Below, piece after piece: positions 1 to 7,137 of a stretch of DNA of 9,499 nt; the first letter of the stretch is position 1, and each line of letters opens with the position of its first letter. Origin of the DNA: an uncultured Mycoplasmataceae bacterium (GTDB lineage Bacteria; Bacillota_I; Bacilli_A; Mycoplasmatales; Mycoplasmoidaceae); contig CASEPW010000103.1 in assembly GCA_949289925.1 (NCBI GenBank), positions 1 to 9,499 of the forward strand, in the 5' to 3' direction. The position numbers and the translations under genes are program-made. Under the pieces are notes generated by a model, which saw only the letters and a program-made list of their open reading frames with translations, was not told where the DNA came from and ran no database searches.

Positions 1-1
1 A

Positions 2-29
2 AATATACAAAACTGATTGATTTTGTCAA
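2..29 (-). promoter_or_regulatory. Probable sigma-70-type promoter pointing left
   Basis: On the minus strand there is a perfect -35 TTGACA (24-29), a 16-nt spacer and a -10 TATATT (2-7). Transcription would start just beyond the left edge of the window. In DNA this AT-rich a -10 match is cheap, but the exact -35 hexamer at correct spacing is not. Its target gene is not in the window. Confidence 0.5.
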
Positions 30-48
30 TAGAAAAAATAAAAAAAAA

Positions 49-57
49 CTTTCCACA
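49..57 (+). promoter_or_regulatory. DnaA-box-like 9-mer 1 (CTTTCCACA)
   Basis: Matches the DnaA consensus TTATCCACA at 7 of 9 positions, including the whole CCACA core. It forms the left arm of an 8-bp inverted repeat (50-57 with 62-69, loop TTTC). C is rare in this region, so the CCACA cores stand out. An alternative reading is that the hairpin is a minus-strand terminator, because T8 follows it on that strand. Confidence 0.35.
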
Positions 58-61
58 TTTC

Positions 62-70
62 TGTGGAAAA
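62..70 (-). promoter_or_regulatory. DnaA-box-like 9-mer 2 (TTTTCCACA on minus)
   Basis: Matches TTATCCACA at 8 of 9 positions on the minus strand. It is the right arm of the same inverted repeat as the box at 49-57, with four bases between the arms. Head-to-head boxes this close would allow cooperative DnaA binding. DnaA control of the genes for helicase loading and of nrd genes is known in other bacteria; binding here is inferred only. Confidence 0.4.
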
Positions 71-103
71 TTATAAAAAATCAACATAAATAACACAAAA
101 AAA

Positions 104-112
104 TGTGGTTAA
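104..112 (-). promoter_or_regulatory. DnaA-box-like 9-mer 3 (TTAACCACA on minus)
   Basis: Matches TTATCCACA at 8 of 9 positions on the minus strand, same orientation as the box at 62-70 and 42 bp from it. It lies about 90 bp before the dnaB start codon, a plausible operator position. Function inferred from sequence likeness alone. Confidence 0.35.
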
Positions 113-124
113 ATTGTTATTAAT

Positions 125-152
125 ATTTCTAAAAAAAATTTTTTTTAGAAAT
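125..152. repeat. 28-bp perfect A/T palindrome with A8T8 centre
   Basis: ATTTCT followed by eight A, then eight T followed by AGAAAT: each base pairs with its mirror over 14 bp per arm and there is no loop. An 11-T run follows six bases later (158-168). It could be a regulator site, a bent A-tract element or a hairpin in the leader of the dnaB transcript. The arms contain only one G/C pair each, so it would be a weak terminator. Confidence 0.6.
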
Positions 153-201
153 TTATCTTTTTTTTTTTCTTTATTTTTATATATTTATCTTAGGAGTCAT
201 T

Positions 202-1308
202 ATGGAACAATGTTTGTTATATAAAGTTATTGCAAAGTTTGATTTTTATCTTAATGATAAGATTTTAAATTTTATATATGTTCCTATGATTGGATATGAT
301 GCAGTTATACTATATCGTTATTTATATAATGAATATGAATTAAACTTGTCTATGGGAGTTTGCAAAAAATCCATAAATAGAATTATTCAATCTTTAAATT
401 GAAATCATAAACAATATTTTGATGCTAAGAATAAATTGGAAGCTATTGGTTTAATTTCAACTCATTTAGATAGTGTTGTTGGAGATAATATTGTTATTCA
501 ATTAAATCAAGCACCAACATGAAATGAATTTAAACAAAATAATAGATTAATGTCATTATTAAAGAATAATATTGATATTGTGGAATTTGATAGAATTAGA
601 TATTTATTTGATGGTAACGATCAATTAAATAACTATAATAATATTTCATGTACATTTGATTCTGTATTTAATAGTGATGAATTATTAAAAATTGTTTCAT
701 TTGATTTTGACTTACTATATGACACAATTTTTAAACTTTATAGTAAATTAGTAACTATTTCTTTACCTGCGAAAGCAATGATTGAATCTTACTATAAAAC
801 TTTTGATCTAACTTTCAAAGAAATATTAAATACTGTTATTCAATCATTCTTTTTTGATAATGATGGACTTTATGTTGATGAAAAAATATTAAAAATAAAT
901 TTTGAAAAGATTGTTAATACTGCAAAAGTAATGAATGTTAATAATATTGTTAACATCAATCGTAATCATAAAATTTTCACAAAAGATATTAGTGATGAAA
1001 ATTTTGAATATGTGATTGCTGATTATAAAACAATTAATTCCGAACAATATATTAGTTCAATTTCAAAAGCTCCTATTTCTTTATTAAATAAAAACCTTGT
1101 TGATATTTTAAGAAAACAATACAATTTACCAGACTTTATAATAAACATTTTAATTGATTATAGTGTTTATAAAAATGCAGGTAGAATTGAACCAAATTAT
1201 ATTCAAAAAATTGCAATGAGCATAAATAGAATGAATATTACAACTGTTGAGAAATTGATTGAACATTTAAGAATTTCAAACAATTTATCTATGAGTGGGA
1301 GAAATTAA
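202..1308 (+). CDS. dnaB: Replication initiation and membrane attachment protein DnaB (Bacillus type)
   Basis: A 368-residue protein of the Firmicutes DnaB/DnaD family. In Bacillus this protein, with DnaD and DnaI, loads the replicative helicase at oriC and at restart forks; it is not the E. coli DnaB helicase. The N-terminal winged-helix part (about 1-110) shows the family pattern: a YVPMIGYDAV stretch near residues 26-35, a KLEAIGLI segment near 78-85, and a PTWNEF segment at 105-110. The C-terminal DnaD/DnaB_2 domain (about 280-360) has LPDFIINILIDY. Its hallmark YxxxIAxxW is Y333-IQK-IAMS-I341, so the Trp has become Ile. W67 and W107 are UGA codons. The start ATG follows AGGAG with a 5-nt spacer. 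The stop overlaps the dnaI start (TAATG), so the two are translationally coupled. Sure of the family. Confidence 0.88.
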
Positions 1309-2138
1309 TGAAAAAGGAATTTGATATTAAAAAAAGTCAAAAACAATTTTTAGATAAATATAAAAAGGAAAAAATTATAATTGATTTAAAAGTAAATGAC
1401 GATGAATTGTTAAAATATTCATCTATTGTCAAGAAAGCGGTTGATAATTACCAAAATTGTCAAAAATCAACTTCAAGTTGTCCTAATGGAGGTTTTCATT
1501 ATGTTTTATATAGAAATAAAAATAATGAATTAGATTTAAGAATTGAAGAGTGTAAAAAAATAGAGTCAGAAAACGAGTTTAAGAAAATTATAAATAATTA
1601 TGTATTAAGAGAAATTACAACAGTTGATTATAATTTATCTACAAGCGATTTTAGTAAACAAAAAAATATAATCCAGGAATTAGAAGAGTTAGTTAGGCAA
1701 AATAAATCTATATATATATTCAATGAAAAAAATGATATTAATGAATTAATCTCTGCCATTACTAATTCGTTAGCAAAACAAAATTATAAGATTGCTTTTT
1801 TAAATATGATTGATTTTTCAACATATGCCACAACTATTTCTTTCGATAAGACAACTAATTTGCTACAGTTAATTGATGTTTTAAAAAATGTTGATTTATT
1901 AGTATTAGATGAAGTTGGAAATGAAAAGTTTCAAAGATTTATTAATACAAATATTTTATATGCAATTTTAAATCATCGTTCAATCACTAAGAAACCAAAT
2001 ATTTTTATTTCACAATTTGAAATTAAAGATTTAAAAAAACGATATGAACTTCAAGCATCTTTTAAGGAGAAAACAAATATCGAACACTTTATAAAAAAGA
2101 TTGAAAATATAACAAATAAAACTAGATTTAAATTATAG
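1308..2138 (+). CDS. dnaI: DnaI-like primosomal protein with degenerate Walker A
   Basis: A 276-residue homologue of the AAA+ helicase loader DnaI. The family member holds the DnaC-type helicase and delivers it to single-stranded DNA together with DnaB and DnaD. Position directly after dnaB is as in Bacillus. The N-terminal region (about 40-100) keeps Cys51, Cys58 and Cys82, which match the zinc-binding part of DnaI. The AAA+ region follows (about 120-265): Walker B is intact (LLVLDE, 197-202, then VG), and the later strand NIFISQFEIKDL (231-242) fits the sensor 1 region. The Walker A loop, GxxGxGKT in DnaI, is replaced by NEKNDINE at 139-146, although the flanking strand and helix still align. 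The protein should therefore bind ATP poorly or not at all. It contains no UGA codon. Its TAG stop is part of the Shine-Dalgarno of nrdB. Confidence 0.82.
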   Translation: MKKEFDIKKSQKQFLDKYKKEKIIIDLKVNDDELLKYSSIVKKAVDNYQNCQKSTSSCPNGGFHYVLYRNKNNELDLRIEECKKIESENEFKKIINNYVLREITTVDYNLSTSDFSKQKNIIQELEELVRQNKSIYIFNEKNDINELISAITNSLAKQNYKIAFLNMIDFSTYATTISFDKTTNLLQLIDVLKNVDLLVLDEVGNEKFQRFINTNILYAILNHRSITKKPNIFISQFEIKDLKKRYELQASFKEKTNIEHFIKKIENITNKTRFKL

Positions 2139-2149
2139 GAGTAATATTT

Positions 2150-3346
2150 ATGAAAAAACAAAAAATGTTAGTTGATTTAAACGAACATACACCAATTGAA
2201 AAACAAACAATATTTTTTGGTAAATATAACGGTTTTCAAAGATATGATATTTATAAGAATTCATTTGCAAAAATAATAGAAAGAAGTATGCGTCAAGCAT
2301 TTTGAACACCTGAAGAAATTTCACTAGTTGATGATAGAGAAAATTTTAAATCATTACCTCATCATATTCAAGAAGTTTTGATTCATAATTTATTATTTCA
2401 AACATTGATGGACTCAGCACAGAATAGAGGTTTGGATTCAATAATGAGTGAACTAGTAACACAAAGTGAATGAGAAGCAGTTTTTAAATCACAAGCATAT
2501 TTTGAATTAATTCATTCCCTTTCATATTCACATATTATTAGAGAAATGTTTTCTTCAGATGCAACTTATGTGTTTGATAGAATATACAAAATAAAAGAAA
2601 TTAAACATAGAACAGATAAAGAAATTGATGCTTATGATGAAATGAGAGAATTAATTAAAAAAGATGCTGTTGTTAATAATGAAGAAAACAAGAAAAAAAT
2701 TTTAAAATTATTAATACACATTTTCTTTCTAGAAGGATTAAAATTTTATATTTCATTTATGATTACTTACACAATCAACAATTCCTATAAAGATGCAATT
2801 CCTGGAGTAACTAGAATTATTAAATTAATAAATTTTGATGAAGATATGCATGTTGCAGTTGTTGGAGGTTTGTTGGGAATATTAAGAACCGATGCTAGAG
2901 AAGGTTTTTCTGAACTATTCAATAATGGTTGATTTGAAGATCAATGTTATAAAATTGTCAATGATATAGTTGCAGATGAACTTGAATGAGGAAAATTTCT
3001 ACTTTCATTTGGTCCGATAAATTCATTAACAATTGAAGTTTTTTCTAATTTTATGAAATATTATGCAAATGAAAGATTGGCAAAATTACAATTAGATCCT
3101 TTATATAAAGTTAGCAATGATTTAGAAATAGTTAATTGATTCAAAATGTATAAAGACATTAACAAAGATAACACTGCACAACAAGAAGCAACAGCTATTA
3201 ATTATAATATTGGAACAATGAATAATGATATGGGTAATAATGATTTATTAAAATTATTTGATGAATTAATAAAAGCAAATGCATTTGATGAAAAAAATAT
3301 TAATGAAAAAATAAAAAAAGGAAGTAATAAAAATGAAAAAAAATAA
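2150..3346 (+). CDS. nrdB: Ribonucleotide reductase class Ia, small (radical) subunit NrdB
   Basis: The 398-residue beta subunit generates the tyrosyl radical that starts reduction of NDPs to dNDPs. Aligned by eye with E. coli NrdB, all iron ligands are present: D88, E119, H122, E195, E231 and H234. The radical Tyr is Y126 in SLSY. W52 (a UGA codon) and D230 match W48 and D237 of the radical-transfer chain, and Y352 matches Y356 of the C-terminal tail. The fold follows the E. coli type (FFG start, FWTPEEI, QTLMDSAQNR) and not NrdF. With a full ligand set it should be a normal diiron enzyme. The tail runs some 25 residues past the usual end of the R1-binding peptide, into a lysine-rich stretch. 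TAGGAG at 2136-2141 fixes the ATG start. The 3' end overlaps nrdA by 14 nt. Confidence 0.93.
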
Positions 3347-5666
3347 TAAAGTTCAATTATCAGTAATCGAAGAAGAAATAATTACAGGTGAAAAAACTAT
3401 TGATATAAATTTACAAGAATTAGAAGTAATTAAACGTGATGGAAGAGTAGAAAAATATGATATCAATAAAATGAGAAGAGTTTGTTTATGAGCTTGTAAT
3501 CAAAATGAAAATTTTGCAGAATCATTATTAACATCAACTAGAATTAAGCTATATAATAAAATCAAAATTGAAGATGTATATAATGAATTAATAAAAACTG
3601 CAGCAAATAAAATTTCTAGAATAACTCCACAATATGAATTAATTGCTGCTAAATTATTATTATTAAAAATTTACAAAGATACATGAAATATAAAAAAAAC
3701 TTCATATCCTGATTATGTTGAAGTTGTTAAAAAAGGACTTTCATATTCAAAATATAGTAAAGAAGTTTTTGAAAGTTTTAGTGAAAGAGAAATAGTTGAA
3801 CTTGGTGAATATATTAATCAAGAAAAAGATTTTTTATATACTTATAAATCTTTATATACTTTTTATGAAAAATATTGTTTGAATTATAAAAAAACAAAAA
3901 AATTTGAATTGCCTCAACATGTTTATATGAGAGTTGCAATGTCTCTTTTTTATAAAGAAAAAAAAGATGAAAGAATTAATTTAATTAAGAAATTTTATGA
4001 TCATTTATCTTCTCATAATTTTACACTTGCGACACCAATTATGTTAAATGCTGGAACAAAGAATCAACAACTTTCATCGTGTGTCTTAATGAAAATTGAT
4101 GATGACACAAATTCAATTATGGATACAATACATTCAGCTGCATTATATTCTAAAAATAAGGGTGGATTGGCAATTGATGTTTCATCTATTAGATCATCAG
4201 GTAGTTATATTGATGGTAATAATGGTTTTTCATCAGGTCCAGTTCCATTTATAAAAATGATTGAGTCAACAGTTAAAGCTTTTAATCAAGGTTCTGTAAG
4301 ACCTGGTGCCTGTGCTGTGTATTTTCAATGATGAAATTATAATTTTAGAGAATTAGTTGTATTAAAGAATAACACAGGTACTGAAGAAAATAGAGCAAGA
4401 CAATTAAAATACTCTGTTAAGATTAATAACTTATTAATAAAGAGAGTTTTAAATAATGAAAATGTAACATTATTTGATCCAAAAGAAGTACCAGAATTAC
4501 TAGAAACATACGGCGATGACTTTGAAAGAAAATATGAAGAATATGAAAATAAAACAACTATAAGAAAAATTTCTATTCCAGCTAGAGAATTAATTTATTT
4601 ACTTTTTAAAGAAAGAGCAGAGACAGGTAACATATATTTATTTCATGAGGAAAATGTTAATCAAACAAGTATGTTAAATAGATACATAAATTCTTCAAAT
4701 TTATGTTGTGAAATTACTTTACCATCAGTTTCTTCAAAACAAGTTGAAAATTATATTTATTCAAAAAACGAAAAGGATACTTTATTAAATAAAACATGAG
4801 AATGTGGAGAAATTGCATTATGTAATTTAGCTTCAATTAATATATATAACTATGCTAGATTAAATAAAAGTTCTGCAATTGAATTAGTGAATATTTTGGT
4901 AAGAGGATTAGATAATACTGTTGATATTGCAAATTACCCTGTATTAGAAGGTAAAAATTCTAATATTAATTGAAGATATCTTGGAATTGGTGTATTAAAT
5001 GTTGCAAATCATTTTGCATCAAAAGGTATTGAAATAGATTCGCAAGATGCATTAGAATTAACACATCAAATTTTTGATGAATTATCATATCAAATAATTA
5101 ATGCATCATTAGAACTATCAAAAATCAAAGGTTCATTTAAAAATTTTGCTAAAACAAAATGAGCAGAAGGAATAACCCCAGTACATTTAGCAAATAAAAA
5201 TGCTTTTAAATTAACAAGATACCAACCTGATATGGAAAAATGAGATAAACTAGGTGCTGAAATTAAGAAATATGGAATAAGAAATGCACACTTGATGGCA
5301 ATTGCCCCTACAGCAACATCAGGAAAAGCAATTAATGCAACAGAATCTATTGAACCAATTCAACATTTTGTTTATAAGGAAGATGGTAAAATAAATCTTC
5401 CAACATTAGTCCCTAATATTGTTTCAAATTGAAAATATTATAAAATTGCATTTGATTGTGACCAATATATGTTATTAAAAGCAGCAGCCATTAGACAAAT
5501 ATATGTTGATCAAGCTCAATCAATTAATGTTTATTTTAAAAAAATTACATCTTTAACAGATTTTGCACTATTTCATTTTTATGGATTTAACTTAGGAATA
5601 AAGACATATTATTATTCAAAAACATCAAAAGAGCAAGCTGAAGAAATTTGTGAAAGTTGTTCATAA
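3333..5666 (+). CDS. nrdA: Ribonucleotide reductase class Ia, large (catalytic) subunit NrdA
   Basis: The 777-residue alpha subunit (E. coli 761) reduces NDPs in the cytoplasm using the radical from NrdB. An N-terminal ATP-cone (about 31-118, beginning EVIKRDGRVEKYDINKMRR) predicts on/off control by ATP and dATP; class Ib NrdE normally lacks it. The active site is complete: C250 (in SSCVL) and C497 (in ALCNL) are the redox pair, with N456, C458 and E460 in SNLCCEI. Y760 and Y761 match the radical-transfer tyrosines Y730 and Y731. The C-terminal C773-ES-C776 is the thioredoxin/glutaredoxin-facing pair. Sixteen more residues than in E. coli separate C458 from C497. W333 and W334 are tandem UGA codons. 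AAGGA lies about 10 nt before the ATG, inside the end of nrdB. No nrdI is present nearby, which fits class Ia. Confidence 0.95.
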
Positions 5667-5677
5667 TTTTGTATAAT
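5648..5677 (+). promoter_or_regulatory. Probable promoter of the LRR/zinc gene
   Basis: TTGTGA (5648-5653), an 18-nt spacer and a perfect TATAAT (5672-5677) lie in the end of nrdA and the short gap after it. Transcription would start near 5684, just ahead of the GAGGT ribosome site at 5691-5695. I see no terminator after nrdA, so read-through from the nrd operon is also possible. Confidence 0.5.
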
Positions 5678-5700
5678 AATTATATTAGTAGAGGTGTAAA

Positions 5701-7077
5701 ATGTTTAAAAGAAAAGTTAGCCCAAAATTGTTGACACAACAAAAAGTAGAATTATTTCTTACAAAAGGAAATATTTGATATGGTAAAAAAGAAATCTTAG
5801 CTGAAGATTTAAGAGACTTTAATGAAATTGATGCAGCAGCTTTTAAGGAACAAATGAATATTACAAAAGTTGAAATTCCTAGTAATATCATGAAAATTGG
5901 AAACGGAGCTTTCATTAACTGTTTAAGACTAAAAGAAGTTATCTTACCTGAAACAATCAAATCATTTGGTTTAGCCATGTTTGCTGGTTGTTTTTCATTA
6001 AAAAAAGTCAACATCCCTTCTAATTTTGTTTATATTCCAACAGCAATGTTTGCTGATTGTTCTTTACTTGAAGAAATTCAAATTCCAAACAATATTACAA
6101 GAATTGGTTCAAGAGCTTTTGCTAATTGTTTATCTTTAAAAAATATTTTATTACCTGAAAGTGTAGAAGTAATTAAAGAAAATGCTTTTTTAAATTGTCC
6201 AAGCTTGTCAAAAGGTATTTTCTCTTCTTGTCTATATTATCAAGCTCATAATTTTGGATTGAGTGAAGATCAATTTAATACTTTAAATGTTAATTTAAAA
6301 TCAAAAATTTCAAATGAATATTTATTTGAAAATAAATTAATTAAAAAAGAAGAATTTGAAAGAATTTCTGAACAAATTAATGTAGTTAAATTTAAGCCAG
6401 TTCCTGTTGCAATTGTTACTCCAAGAATTTTATTAAAAGACAAAAAAGAAGAAGTTTCAAATAATTCTTCATTAAAAAATGATTTAGTAGTTAAAACTAA
6501 AAAAGAAGAATCAAAATCTTCAATTCCAGTTGATCAAAAGCACACAGTTGTTGCGGTTTCAGAATATTTAGATGTTAAAAAATATAACTATGAAAATAGA
6601 AAAGATGATTGACATAAAAAAGCAGGTCATAATGATAAACAACTTGTTTGTTGAGGTTGTAAAGACGATGACAATTGAGAAACTATCTTATTAGATAATA
6701 ATGAACATGTATGTTATTATTGTTGAATCAAAAAACCTGTAGTTAAAAAAGAAACAAAACCAAATGCATTAGTTGTTAAAAAATCTTCTAATTCAAAGAA
6801 ACAAGAAGTTAAAAAAGCTGCTCCTAAAAAAGTTAATGGAATAGAAGTTACTAAAAAACATGTAGTATTAAAGTCTTCTGAAATAGAAGTTTATAATTAT
6901 GATAAGAGAAGAAAACTTTGACATAACAATGCAGGTTATAGTGAAAAACAACTTGTATGTAATACATGTAAAGAAAAAAAACATACAAGTGTACTAACTG
7001 ATACTAATAAACACATTTGTTATAATTGTTTCATTAAAAAACCAGTTGGTAATAAAAAAATGATTCAACCTAAATAA
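5701..7077 (+). CDS. BspA-like leucine-rich-repeat protein with two C-terminal zinc-ribbon-like domains
   Basis: A 458-residue protein of unknown function. Residues 42-174 hold six LRR_5 (BspA/TpLRR) repeats, five of exactly 23 residues, with the pattern IGxxAFxNCxxLKxxxLPxxI. A lysine-rich, probably disordered linker follows (about 205-290). Then come two copies of a domain at 295-347 and 398-449. Each begins YNYxxR, then WHxxAGxxxKQLVC, and has four cysteines: C317, C320, C338, C341 in the first and C420, C423, C440, C443 in the second. A basic spacer (about 350-395) separates them. The N-terminus has no signal peptide or lipobox, so the protein should be cytoplasmic, unlike most BspA-like surface proteins. 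W26 and several Trp in the zinc domains are UGA. Start ATG follows GAGGT. The LRR call is firm; the zinc role is inferred from the cysteine pairs, and I do not recognise that domain. Confidence 0.85.
5824..6222 (+). repeat. Six tandem LRR_5 repeats (protein level)
   Basis: Residues 42-174 of the LRR/zinc protein. Repeat units start at residues 42, 65, 88, 111, 134 and 157; the first five are 23 residues long and the last is incomplete. The Ala/Met-Phe-x-x-Cys and Leu/Ile-Pro positions recur in nearly every unit. The DNA copies have diverged, so this is an old protein repeat rather than a recent duplication. Confidence 0.9.
6583..6741 (+). repeat. CxxC-CxxC domain, copy 1
   Basis: Residues 295-347 of the LRR/zinc protein: YNY, Arg300, Trp304-His305, Ala308-Gly309, KQLVC, then C317-x2-C320-x17-C338-x2-C341 and IKKPV. 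By hand alignment 27 of 52 positions are identical with copy 2. The two cysteine pairs suggest one bound zinc ion; the conserved His305 and the His two residues before the third cysteine might also take part. Confidence 0.75.
6892..7047 (+). repeat. CxxC-CxxC domain, copy 2
   Basis: Residues 398-449 of the LRR/zinc protein: YNY, Arg403, Trp407-His408, Ala411-Gly412, KQLVC, then C420-x2-C423-x16-C440-x2-C443 and IKKPV. It is one residue shorter than copy 1 between the cysteine pairs. The preceding residues (KHVV and a short linker) also resemble those before copy 1, so the duplicated unit may include part of the linker. Confidence 0.75.
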
Positions 7078-7085
7078 AAAAACAA

Positions 7086-7120
7086 AAATACATTATAATA
7101 TAAATTATAGTGTATTTTTT
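7086..7120 (+). terminator. Rho-independent terminator after the LRR/zinc gene
   Basis: A 14-bp stem (7086-7099 with 7104-7117, one T-G wobble) closes on the loop ATAA and runs into T's on the plus strand (7114-7121). It starts 9 nt after the stop codon. The stem is long enough to work despite being AT-rich. It separates this gene from cmk, whose own promoter I cannot assign with confidence. Confidence 0.75.
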
Positions 7121-7137
7121 TATTATGAAAGGTATTT

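Larger units (their letters stand above)
1..201. other. Gene-free control region upstream of dnaB
   Basis: No convincing coding sequence lies here. The stretch is almost pure A/T and contains, left to right: a leftward promoter candidate (2-29), an A-rich run (32-48), an inverted repeat of two DnaA-box-like sequences (49-70), a third such box (104-112), a perfect A/T palindrome (125-152), an 11-T tract (158-168) and the dnaB Shine-Dalgarno AGGAG (192-196). I could not settle a rightward promoter for the dnaB operon. TATATT at 180-185 is too close to the ribosome site, and the other candidates lack a -35. The leftward promoter suggests that the gene to the left is divergent, so the region may control both directions. 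Confidence 0.6.

Noticed and set aside
1..201. Chromosomal origin of replication.
   Set aside because: DnaA-box-like sites and AT-rich DNA are present, but there is no dnaA, dnaN or rpmH in view, and only three imperfect boxes. Regulation is the simpler reading.
202..402. Apparent broken genes: dnaB, nrdB, nrdA, def and others look split by stop codons under the standard code.
   Set aside because: Every break is a UGA, reading frame and homology continue through it, and many fall on conserved Trp positions. These are intact genes in genetic code 4.
2150..3346. Metal-free class Ie small subunit, as known from Mesoplasma.
   Set aside because: All six metal ligands (D88, E119, H122, E195, E231, H234) are conserved, so the class Ie replacement pattern is absent.
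5685..6014. 109-residue open frame on the minus strand.
   Set aside because: It lies opposite the LRR repeats of a well-supported plus-strand gene, and its sequence is simply the complement of those repeats.
7094..7099. TATAAT as the cmk promoter.
   Set aside because: It is part of the terminator stem and lacks a -35 at suitable spacing, so the hairpin explains it better.
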